Shown here piece by piece: positions 7,284 through 13,843 of a stretch of DNA of 17,456 bases (within the stretch, counting starts at the first letter, position 1; each line of letters opens with the position of its first letter). The stretch is from Deltaproteobacteria bacterium (lineage in GTDB: Bacteria; Desulfobacterota; Binatia; UBA9968). A model generated the notes under the pieces. That model searched no databases and was not told where the DNA came from. It saw nothing but the letters and a program-made list of their open reading frames with translations. A program made the translations under genes and the position numbers. The stretch is taken from positions 1,076-18,531 of the forward strand of contig VBLN01000117.1 of the NCBI GenBank assembly GCA_005878685.1, in the 5' to 3' direction.

Positions 7284-8650
7284 CCGCGGAACCTTTCGGA
7301 CCCGACTCCCAGGGCCGCAACAAATACGGGTTGGTTTGTGTGCGCTGTGGTGCCCCAGTAGGCCTGGATGTTGTTCGCGATCATCAGACCGAGACAATTG
7401 ACGACCGGGTTGGTGTATAGGTTTCGCGCCACCACTTGTTTGTTCAGCAGCATGTTCTTAAGGTCCGGAGCCATGATAAATCCATTGAAGTGATCCCTCA
7501 TCAGTTGATCCACCGCCTCGGCAGTCGGATTCGGACCGAGGATTTCGGCTGCTTTCTTTAATGAGATCTTGATCGACTGAATTTTCTTGAAATCCTGCTC
7601 GGTTGCCGCAATTCGTTTCCTGTTGACGACAGAGAGCTCTTCTAAGGCTTGGGTGAAACCCAGACCGCCGATCTCATGATCGGAAGTCACCAGAATCAAT
7701 GTCTCCTCCGGATGCCTCAAGTAAAACTCGTAGCCCACCCCGACGGCCCGATCAAACTCACGGTATTCCTGAATCAACGAGGCGATGTCCAGGAGATGCG
7801 CGGCGCTATCCACATGCTCGTCTTCTATAAAGAGCACGAACCCGCTACGGTTTCCCTCTTCGAGACGACGGATCGCGGCCCGCGTCATGTCCGACACGGA
7901 AGGCTCGTTGGTTCCATGCCGATCGATTTCGAAGCTTATCTCCCCAAGGCTGAAGAGCCCCAGCACTTTGGCTCCTCTGGCACGGGCCAGCTCGTTTTTG
8001 TCAGCAACGTAGACATAGCCTCGTTTTACAAAAGCGCCGATCATGTCGCTATCATCTTTTCGGCGGCTCCCCGGTTGGCTCCTCGGGAGAAATTCGTCCC
8101 TGCCGCCGCCCATGAGCAGGTCCGGCTCTAGCTTGAGATATTGGTCGACGATGGGACCGTATAAGGTTCGGTCGGGGACATGCCCTGCAAAGGCGGCCGG
8201 GCTGGCGTCGTAAAGGGTGGAGTTTGTAATCAGCCCGATGCGCATCCCATTTTCTTTGGCGATCTCCAGCACCGTCTTGGGTATGGTGCCGTCTTCACAG
8301 CTGCCGATGGCTCCGATCTTAGCCTTGCAGCCGCTCGCCAACGCGGTAGCCGCGGCCGCGGAGTCGGTGCTAAGCGAATTAGCGGCGTGGGTCGTCATGA
8401 GCCCGATGGACCCCTGCTTCATGATCTTGTCGACGACGTTTAGTCCCTCGTTGTGGATGATGCGGCTGTACATGCGGGTGATTTCCATGTGGGTGATGCC
8501 GGCACCGTCAGAAAGAAAAATGAAGATATATTTCGGGCTAGGAGGCGGCACGGATGCCGCCTTTCTTTCGCTCTGTACGGCAGCACCCAGGAGGGCGACG
8601 CCCGCGATTAGCAGGACTGGGAGCAGACTGAGTTTCGCGGGTCGTCTCAT
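7202..8650 (-). CDS. Exported alkaline phosphatase (PhoA family)
   Basis: This 482-residue protein hydrolyses phosphate monoesters, most likely in the periplasm. An N-terminal signal segment (about 8-25, LLPVLLIAGVALLGAAV) supports export. The whole PhoA active site is visible: D48 in LSDGAG, nucleophile S97 in STDSAA, D148 with S150 where E. coli PhoA has Asp-x-Thr, E276, D281 and H285 in EDEHVDSAAH, D324-H325 in TSDHE, and H437 in TAHTNQP. The Thr-to-Ser change at 150 is conservative. Length is normal for the family. It is the last of three co-directional genes, 49 bases after phosphatidylcholine synthase, and may share their transcript; I see no clear pho box. Substrate specificity within the family (monoesterase versus a more specialised esterase) is not decided by sequence. 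Confidence 0.87.
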   Translation of the reverse strand: MRRPAKLSLLPVLLIAGVALLGAAVQSERKAASVPPPSPKYIFIFLSDGAGITHMEITRMYSRIIHNEGLNVVDKIMKQGSIGLMTTHAANSLSTDSAAAATALASGCKAKIGAIGSCEDGTIPKTVLEIAKENGMRIGLITNSTLYDASPAAFAGHVPDRTLYGPIVDQYLKLEPDLLMGGGRDEFLPRSQPGSRRKDDSDMIGAFVKRGYVYVADKNELARARGAKVLGLFSLGEISFEIDRHGTNEPSVSDMTRAAIRRLEEGNRSGFVLFIEDEHVDSAAHLLDIASLIQEYREFDRAVGVGYEFYLRHPEETLILVTSDHEIGGLGFTQALEELSVVNRKRIAATEQDFKKIQSIKISLKKAAEILGPNPTAEAVDQLMRDHFNGFIMAPDLKNMLLNKQVVARNLYTNPVVNCLGLMIANNIQAYWGTTAHTNQPVFVAALGVGSERFRGYQDNTDFAKHLFALLKKKMVAREAER

Positions 8651-8699
8651 AGGTAACCCCGTTTGAGGTTCGAGTCCTGTTGCATCGTGTGAGGCTTTT

Positions 8700-9419
8700 T
8701 TAGGTTTGGAGGGTTGGCTTCTCAGTCGGTTGGTGTCGCATTTCCAGCCATAGAGAGAGAATCATATAGTAAATGGGAAACAGAAGCGAAGCCAGCACAA
8801 TAAAGGTTGAGCGGCGTGGCAGGAGGTAGATCGTGATACAGACCAAACCTCCCCATAAGATCCCCAGGCCTACGATTAAGTTGCGCCAGACAGGGTTGCG
8901 ACTCGGGTAAAGATAGCGGATCGGGACGAAGACCATGACCGAAAGGATGATGATCAGGAAAGCGTTCGTCCAGCGGGGAGTTTGCATGACGTAAAGATAG
9001 AAGGCGACAATGTTCCAGTAGGAGGGGAAACCCAAGAAGAAGTGATCCGAGGTTTTTGCCTGCTTCTGGCAGAAGCCGTAGGCACTCGCTAACAACGGCA
9101 ATGCCGCAAGCCACAGAGCGTCGTTCTGAGGAAGGAGATCGGCCCAAATGAGGAGAAAGACGGGAACAAGAACATAGTTAAGGTAGTCAATAATATCCTC
9201 CAGGCGATCTCCATCGAACCACGGGATAAGCTCTTTCACCCGAGCTCGTCGAGCAAGGGTCCCGTCGCTCGCATCGACCAGGACCGCCAGCAACATCAGC
9301 CAAAAGGCCGCCTGAAATCTTTCTTGCGGTATAAGCAGCAGGGCAAGAAAGGCGATCACGGCCCCCGACGCCGTGTAGAGGTGAACGAGCCAGGCGAAGA
9401 TAAGTTTTCGGGGAAGCAC
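8700..9419 (-). CDS. pcs: Phosphatidylcholine synthase (CDP-alcohol phosphatidyltransferase)
   Basis: This 239-residue integral membrane protein should condense choline with CDP-diacylglycerol to give phosphatidylcholine and CMP. The start AWLVHLYTASGA and the segment SDHFFLGFPSYWNIVAFYLY are hallmarks of bacterial Pcs rather than of PgsA or PssA. The CDP-alcohol signature is D49-x2-D52-G-x2-A56-R57-x12-G70-x3-E74-x3-D78. The 12-residue spacing before the Gly is the Pcs variant. Position 74 is Glu where the general motif has Asp. About six to eight hydrophobic segments are present. Translation starts at GTG 9419, with AAGG a suitable distance upstream. It sits between a glutathione S-transferase and an alkaline phosphatase on the same strand. 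Function as Pcs is likely; a related choline-like head-group transfer cannot be excluded. Confidence 0.8.
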   Translation of the reverse strand: MLPRKLIFAWLVHLYTASGAVIAFLALLLIPQERFQAAFWLMLLAVLVDASDGTLARRARVKELIPWFDGDRLEDIIDYLNYVLVPVFLLIWADLLPQNDALWLAALPLLASAYGFCQKQAKTSDHFFLGFPSYWNIVAFYLYVMQTPRWTNAFLIIILSVMVFVPIRYLYPSRNPVWRNLIVGLGILWGGLVCITIYLLPRRSTFIVLASLLFPIYYMILSLWLEMRHQPTEKPTLQT

Positions 9420-9450
9420 CGCCGGAGACCTTAGTCCTCTGCGCTCTGTC

Positions 9451-10059
9451 TCACTGCGCCGATGCCGTGTAGCTGGGTCTTATTTTAAGACGCTGGATCC
9501 ATGCCAGCGTGTTCTTATATTTCGGCTCGACTGGGATATTAAAGCGCTCCAGCAAGTCGAAGTTCGCCATGTAAGCGATGTCTGCCAGGCTGAACGTGCC
9601 GGCCAAATATTCTTTGCCTGCTAATTCGCTCTCAATTCTGTCGAAGCATTTCGCGATTTCTGCTTTGGCGCGTTCGATGAGGGCTAAATCTCTCTGACCC
9701 TCCGGCTTGGAGCGGACTTCATGGAAGATCTCGACAAAAAGAGGGTTGAACTGGGTGTCGCGGAAGTCCTCCATGAGGCGCGCCCGCGCCCGCCCTTCGG
9801 AGTCTTTGGGAAGAAGGGGAGGGTAGGGGTACTCGTCTTCCAGATACTCATTGATGATGGTGGAGTCGTAGACAATAAACCCTTCGTCATCCAGGGCGGG
9901 CACTTGACCTAAGGGATGGATCTTCAGGTAGTCGGGGTTCTTCTGCTCCTTTTTTGACAGGTCGATTTGAATACGGTCAAATTCCAGCCCCTTTTCGATC
10001 AGAGCAATTCTTACCTTGCGTGAGTTGGTCGAGAGCGGAAAATGATAGAGTTTGATCAT
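9451..10059 (-). CDS. Glutathione S-transferase
   Basis: This is a cytosolic enzyme of 202 residues, the normal GST length. The N-terminal thioredoxin-fold domain (1-80) opens with MIKLYHFPLSTNSRKVRIALIEK. It contains the cis-proline motif GQVPAL and the DSTIINEYL helix that contacts the gamma-glutamyl group. The all-helical C-terminal domain includes the typical N-capping stretch AGTFSLADIAY. The Ser in STNS is the probable glutathione-activating residue. Members of this family conjugate, reduce or isomerise electrophiles with glutathione, and the substrate is not predictable. The gene leads a co-directional run into phosphatidylcholine synthase (31-base gap). Upstream lies an inverted repeat that could act as an operator. 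Confidence 0.88.
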   Translation of the reverse strand: MIKLYHFPLSTNSRKVRIALIEKGLEFDRIQIDLSKKEQKNPDYLKIHPLGQVPALDDEGFIVYDSTIINEYLEDEYPYPPLLPKDSEGRARARLMEDFRDTQFNPLFVEIFHEVRSKPEGQRDLALIERAKAEIAKCFDRIESELAGKEYLAGTFSLADIAYMANFDLLERFNIPVEPKYKNTLAWIQRLKIRPSYTASAQ

Positions 10060-10098
10060 AAAAACTAGCGCCTCCGTGAGCTACATCAATTGCACTAT

Positions 10099-10137
10099 CC
10101 ATAGCATAATTCACGGACTGCTTGCTATGGTTTTTTT
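10099..10137 (+). repeat. Inverted repeat followed by T7 upstream of the GST gene
   Basis: CCATAGCA (10099-10106) and TGCTATGG (10123-10130) are perfect 8-nt inverted copies with a 16-nt loop, and seven T follow directly (10131-10137). As a terminator it works only for plus-strand transcription, where no gene precedes it; the flanking genes are both on the minus strand. It may be an operator for the GST-pcs-phosphatase unit or a block on antisense transcription. Confidence 0.45.
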
Positions 10138-10159
10138 ATCTAGAAGGGGAGGGCGACTA

Positions 10160-11152
10160 TCAAGGATATGGAGCCGGGGGATGAGAAGTGGGACTAGACT
10201 GGGAAGGAGACGTGGCCGGTTGCGTGCGGACAAAATTCAGCGATTCTTTGCTTGAAGCGATCCTTTGCGCGACGTTCAGCACAAGATCGCTTACCTTTGC
10301 CATCCCTTCCATGTTGAGCTTCTCCCAGTCGTCGGTAGGACGGTGATAGTCCTCGTGGATGCCCGTGTAGAAGTGGAGAGCCATTCGACCCGAGGAAAAT
10401 TGGATCTCAAGCTCTACCTCTTTGCCGGCTTGGCTCACCCAGGCCGAAAACTCCTTGGCAGTATCGGCCCCGGAGACCGTGACCTGACTGTCTTTCATGC
10501 GCCGCACCATATCCATATTGAGCATGGCCACGGTGGATCTCAGGGGGAATGGCGGGTGCTCGACATAATATCGCGAGCCCCTGATCCCCAGCTCCTCTCC
10601 CGTAAAGGCCGTAAAAACAATAGTCCTGAGGGGTCGATGAGTCGGGAGACTCAACCTTCGCGCCAGGTCCATGAGAACGGCCGTGCCCGATGCGTTGTCA
10701 TCCGCCCCGTTATGAATTTGTCCTTCGGTGCTCGAGTCGCGGGTGCCGAAATATCCTAAGCCTATGTGGTCGTAGTGAGCTCCGATGACGATATTTTGCT
10801 CTTTAAGCGAAGGATCAGAGCCGGGAAGAATACCGATCACGTTGTCTGTTTTTTTTGTGATCTTTTCCAAGGCTACGCGGAATGAAGCCCTGAGTCCAGA
10901 AAGTGGGACGGAAGCGGGCTTCTCATCGCGATCGATCTCCTCTTTCAAAGCGGCGAGCGAGATGTTTGAATCCGCAAGCCATTTTTCTATGATCTCCCGC
11001 CTGACCTGGAGGGCGACGAGACCGGAATCATTCCGGCTCATACTGCGGCGTAGAGAAATCAACTCCCTTTGTCCTGTCGGGGTAGGATTGGGATCGACGA
11101 GGATCATTGCGATCGCCCCGTGGTTTCGGGCGTTGGCTATTTTTTCGCTCAC
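10160..11152 (-). pseudogene. M28 family metallopeptidase, C-terminal catalytic fragment
   Basis: This frame holds the whole zinc-dependent aminopeptidase domain. The family's five metal ligands are visible in order: His in GAHYDHIG, Asp in NGADDNASG, Glu-Glu in FTGEELGI, Asp in LNMDMV and the late His in HEDYHRPTDDW. The catalytic site is therefore undamaged. The fragment begins in mid-protein: its first codons, read one frame off the preceding ORF, give RYSAVSEKIANARNHGA, the usual link from the PA-like insert into the body of these enzymes. A GTG at 11152 would be a start only by default and has no Shine-Dalgarno. Together with the N-terminal fragment the gene would give an exported peptidase of about 520 residues. 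A C-terminal Pro/Ser/Thr-rich tail follows the domain. Confidence 0.75.
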
Positions 11153-11715
11153 TGCGGAATAACGCGTAGCGGTAGCGGCTCGTAGCGAAGAACTAAGGCG
11201 ATCTTGCCGCTAGCGTCCACGCCGGCATAATCGTCGTAGTCGTAGCCCTGCGCGGTGATGCCGTACCCGACAAAGACAACTTCGCCCTCGGCCTCCCCGG
11301 AGCGGGATGCGCCAAAGGGCGTCCAATCTCGGTCTACCACCAGAGGCGAGTTTTCCGAGAGAATAGCGGCAGTTGGCTCTTTGATTTTAGCTCCCGTGAC
11401 GACCTCCAATTCTTGGAAATAAGTTCCTTTGTCTCCTCCTGGGACGAGCCCGTACTGCTTGAACTCGCGGGCGATGTAGTCTCTCGCAAGTTCAATGCCG
11501 GGAGTGTCCACGCCGCGGCCCATAAGCTCGTCTGACGCGAGATAGCGCACATGTCTCTGGATCTCCGCGCGCGACCGAGCCAAATCCGGTGTCTCGGCGG
11601 TCCATCCTGAGTGCGTGAACGTCCAGATGAGGATGAGGACGAAGAAAGCGCTTGCGGATTTGATCTTGTCTGCACAAAATTCCCCGCTGGAATCTTCGCG
11701 GCTCTGAAGCAACAT
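11149..11715 (-). pseudogene. M28 family metallopeptidase, N-terminal fragment with signal peptide
   Basis: A hydrophobic signal segment (about residues 22-38, SAFFVLILIWTFTHSGW) is followed by the helical pro-region typical of exported M28 peptidases (EIQRHVRYLASDELMGRG, GIELARDYIAREF). A PA-like insert comes next (EVVFVGYGITAQGYDYDDYAGVDASGKIALVLRYEP). After RYEP the frame runs four residues out of register and stops at TGA 11149-11151. The next part of the protein resumes in another frame. The junction lies in three copies of CGCTAC on the coding strand (11166-11171, 11172-11177 and 11182-11187). The family normally has more residues between these two parts, so a small deletion is likely. 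Whether it is a real mutation or an assembly fault cannot be told here. Confidence 0.72.
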
Positions 11716-11766
11716 ATATGGAAACTAGCAGATTATCGCGGCCTTTTGAAGTTACGATCACTTGCT

Positions 11767-11795
11767 TTGCGAAACCCTCAGCGGGGTGTTATAAA
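11767..11795 (+). promoter_or_regulatory. Sigma70-type promoter of the selenocysteine glutaredoxin gene
   Basis: TTGCGA at 11767-11772 (4 of 6) and TATAAA at 11790-11795 (5 of 6) have a 17-nt spacer. Transcription would start near 11802, and a perfect AAGGAGGT ribosome-binding site lies at 11817-11824. The signals are close and well ordered, which argues that the TGA-interrupted gene downstream is expressed and not debris. Confidence 0.55.
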
Positions 11796-11830
11796 TTTAA
11801 CAAGAAACATTTACCGAAGGAGGTCGACCC

Positions 11831-12064
11831 ATGGCTAAATCGGTGGTTGTCTTCACGCAGACCGGTTGAGGACCGTGTCATAGAGAGAAAGAGTTTCTTT
11901 CTCAAAAAGGCATCCCGTTTGTGGACAAGAACGTGCGCGAGGACCAGGCGGCATTGAAAGAGCTGCTCGCGATGGGTTATCAGAGCACTCCTGTCACGAT
12001 CATTGACGCGGAGGTTGTTATTGGCTTTGATCAGGCACGGATCGAAAAACTGTTAGGATTGTAG
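11831..12064 (+). CDS. Selenocysteine-containing glutaredoxin/NrdH-like protein (UGPC active site)
   Basis: This 77-residue thiol redox protein is read from ATG 11831 to TAG 12064 with TGA 11867-11869 as selenocysteine 13. The product starts MAKSVVVFTQTG-U-GPCHREKEFL, and U13 falls exactly on the first Cys of the glutaredoxin CxxC motif, with resolving C16. All other family marks are intact: helix REKEFLSQKGIPF, the V-x-x-D region, cis-proline T53-P54 in YQSTPVTIID, and the late G65-F66 (VVIGFDQARIEKLL). No frameshift or other stop occurs, and AAGGAGGT lies seven bases before the ATG. Selenocysteine in place of the attacking Cys is an established pattern in bacterial glutaredoxin- and thioredoxin-like proteins. 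It probably reduces disulfides or passes electrons to a peroxidase or reductase partner, which is inference. A TGC-to-TGA nonsense mutation is the alternative; the hairpin just downstream argues against it. Confidence 0.8.
11885..11903 (+). promoter_or_regulatory. Bacterial SECIS-like hairpin for UGA recoding
   Basis: GAGAAAGA (11885-11892) pairs perfectly with TCTTTCTC (11896-11903) around a three-base loop GTT. The loop begins 24 nt after the last base of TGA 11867-11869 (23 nt lie between). Bacterial SECIS elements lie inside the coding sequence directly after UGA, with the apical loop about 16-37 nt away and a G within its first two bases; this hairpin meets each condition. Its role would be to bind SelB with Sec-tRNA. 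Confidence 0.7.
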
Positions 12065-12066
12065 GG

Positions 12067-12215
12067 TTGGAGTCAAGGGCCAAACTCGCGAAGGCAGACG
12101 AAAATAAGGTTAAAGCGCTTCTGGATGCAGCTTAGAAGCTGGAGACCCCAGCGCCTGGACGAAGAAGACCAATGAGGCCCTGGGCCTGTTGAAGAAATAC
12201 GTCAGTTTCTTTTGA
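12067..12215 (+). pseudogene. Decayed small ORF after the glutaredoxin gene
   Basis: From TTG 12067, two bases after the glutaredoxin stop, the frame reads LESRAKLAKADENKVKALLDAA and meets TAG at 12133-12135. Protein-like sequence resumes one frame off from about 12156 (WTKKTNEALGLLKKYVSFF) to TGA 12213-12215. Both halves have the charged, helix-like character of one small protein. A stop plus a frame change suggests a decayed gene of about 48 codons. I do not recognise the family. The end overlaps the convergent SDR gene by 14 bases. Confidence 0.33.
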
Positions 12216-12909
12216 TCTCAGAGGTCCATTTGGAGGAACTGAGCATTCTCCCCGTAATCCCCCGGGACTCATCCGAGGCGAGAAAGACAAAAACCTCAGG
12301 CACTGATTCAGGTTCCTTTCCCTGATAGCGGGTCATTTTGGTCGCCACGTAGCCCGGGTCGACCGAATTCACCCGGATATTATGGGATCTTACCTCAGCG
12401 GCTAAAGTCTGAGTGAATCCTTCAACTCCCCACTTTGACACTGAATAAGCGCCAAAGTTAGCGTAGCCGCTGCGGCCAAGTCCGGACGAGACGTTGATGA
12501 TGGAACCGCTATTCTGGCGGACCATCAGCGGCAACACCTCTTTGGTGACGAGAAAAGGGCCGCGCAGGTTGACTGCGATGGTATAGTCCCACTTCTTCAC
12601 TTCTAATTCAGTGAGCGGCGCAGGCCGCGTCATGATTCCGGCGTTGTTCACTAGAATATCGATCCGGCCGTAGGCTTTTTGAATTTGTTGACCAAGGTTC
12701 TTTACCGACTCTTCGAGCGAAACATCGCACACCCATCCGCGGCACTCACCTTTGAGTCCTTGGATCTCACGCACCGTAGCATCGATTTCCGAGTCGGTCC
12801 TCGCGCAGATCGCAAGTTTTGCGCCTTCGCGGGCATAAGCGAGCGCGACGGCTTTCCCGATCCCCCTCGCGCCTCCGGTGATGAGAGCGACTTTATCTTT
12901 CAGTTTCAT
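12202..12909 (-). CDS. SDR family NAD(P)-dependent oxidoreductase
   Basis: This is a classical short-chain dehydrogenase/reductase of 235 residues, slightly below the usual 245-255. The Rossmann nucleotide motif TGGARGIG (12-19) is followed by the N-N-A-G motif in VNNAGIM, the catalytic Ser in NVSSG and the Tyr-x-x-x-Lys pair in YSVSK. The PGYVATKMT segment after the active site is typical. An Arg in CARTD after the second strand, with no acidic residue at that position, would favour NADP(H), which is inference. The C-terminus departs from the family after GITGRML: the last dozen residues (SSSKWTSEIKRN) are unusual and overlap the convergent small ORF, so the 3' end may have been altered. The substrate cannot be predicted. 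Confidence 0.86.
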   Translation of the reverse strand: MKLKDKVALITGGARGIGKAVALAYAREGAKLAICARTDSEIDATVREIQGLKGECRGWVCDVSLEESVKNLGQQIQKAYGRIDILVNNAGIMTRPAPLTELEVKKWDYTIAVNLRGPFLVTKEVLPLMVRQNSGSIINVSSGLGRSGYANFGAYSVSKWGVEGFTQTLAAEVRSHNIRVNSVDPGYVATKMTRYQGKEPESVPEVFVFLASDESRGITGRMLSSSKWTSEIKRN

Positions 12910-12950
12910 AAATGAATCTTAGCGATCATTTACAGTTTGCGTCCCCGTTC

Positions 12951-13754
12951 TTATAGTTCGGTGGCCGTTCTCAATCGAGCAAAGCGCTGCTTCATCAGGT
13001 CAACCTGATTCAGATAGCGGCGCAGGCTCTGAGTCCCGCAGCGCTCGCCCGTGGTCACTTGAAAGCCTCGTGTGACAAAGGTCTCTCCCCTCTTCACCCC
13101 GCACAGGTGAATCACGGCAGCCAGCTTTTGCCTTTGAACGAGGCTGGCCTTTGCGACGCGGCGAGCAGCCAGCGTATTGACCACGCTCTGGTGGAGGTAG
13201 GCAGCAGTCATTTGGGTCGAGTGGCTCGGTATGATTCGGGTATAGAAGCTGTTGAACCAGCAGGAACGCAGGTCGTACCAGGCACCATCAGTGACAACCT
13301 TATGATCCCGGATGCAATACTTTCGCGCCTGAGCGAACGTTCCGTCGGTGATTTGAAACATGCCGAGCGCGCTTGAGGCCGGACGGTAAATTTCGAAGGG
13401 GTTCCAGGACCACTGCCAGCGCCAGTAGGTGCGGGCGACGGGGTTTCCGTCACCTTCGACTTGAGCCAGGGTGGCGAGGAATTCAGGCGAAAGGATGCTG
13501 GTGGAATACTTCTCGAAGAGGGGTCCGTAGCTCTGCCATGTGGACTGAGGACTCTTTGATAAGGACGCACTGACCGGAGCGAAGAGCTCGCCGGGTTTTC
13601 GGATGACCTGATAGGTCCAGTTGAGCAGGAAGAATCCGCCGATCGCAAGAACGCAGCACCAGACAACAGCTCCCCTCCGGCGGAACCTGGTGATCCCGCT
13701 GGACCTTTGCTTAGAATAAAGGTATCGAATGCCGCTATGGACCGTAGCTGTCAT
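12951..13754 (-). CDS. Membrane-anchored lytic transglycosylase-like (SLT domain) protein
   Basis: This 267-residue protein has one N-terminal membrane anchor (about 29-47) after a basic cytoplasmic tail, so the rest should be periplasmic. The SLT/lysozyme-like fold is recognised from LSPEFLATLAQVEGDGNPVA, with E100 as the likely catalytic acid, and from SALGMFQITDGTFAQARKYC, the equivalent of the ALGLMQ(I/V)MP block of lytic transglycosylases. Such enzymes cleave peptidoglycan between MurNAc and GlcNAc to form 1,6-anhydro ends. Four cysteines after the core (in KYCIRD, RSCWF, HLCGV and ERCGT) could form two disulfides. It lies 41 bases upstream of the SDR gene on the same strand, but no functional link is evident. 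The start ATG 13754 lacks a clear Shine-Dalgarno. Confidence 0.75.
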   Translation of the reverse strand: MTATVHSGIRYLYSKQRSSGITRFRRRGAVVWCCVLAIGGFFLLNWTYQVIRKPGELFAPVSASLSKSPQSTWQSYGPLFEKYSTSILSPEFLATLAQVEGDGNPVARTYWRWQWSWNPFEIYRPASSALGMFQITDGTFAQARKYCIRDHKVVTDGAWYDLRSCWFNSFYTRIIPSHSTQMTAAYLHQSVVNTLAARRVAKASLVQRQKLAAVIHLCGVKRGETFVTRGFQVTTGERCGTQSLRRYLNQVDLMKQRFARLRTATEL

Positions 13755-13843
13755 TATGTCACACCAGCAAGCTCTCTCAGATCAACCTTTTCCCCGATCC
13801 GTTCGTTTCCAGCTTAGCGCAGATCTCTCCGGTCGTGAAGACG

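Noticed and set aside
11140..11160. TGA ending the N-terminal M28 fragment as a second selenocysteine codon
   Set aside because: Reading through it gives only a few codons before TAG, and the family sequence resumes in a different frame. It is a frameshift, not recoding.
12133..12135. TAG inside the small ORF as pyrrolysine
   Set aside because: No sign of the methylamine genes where this is known, and a frame change lies just after it. Decay is the simpler reading.
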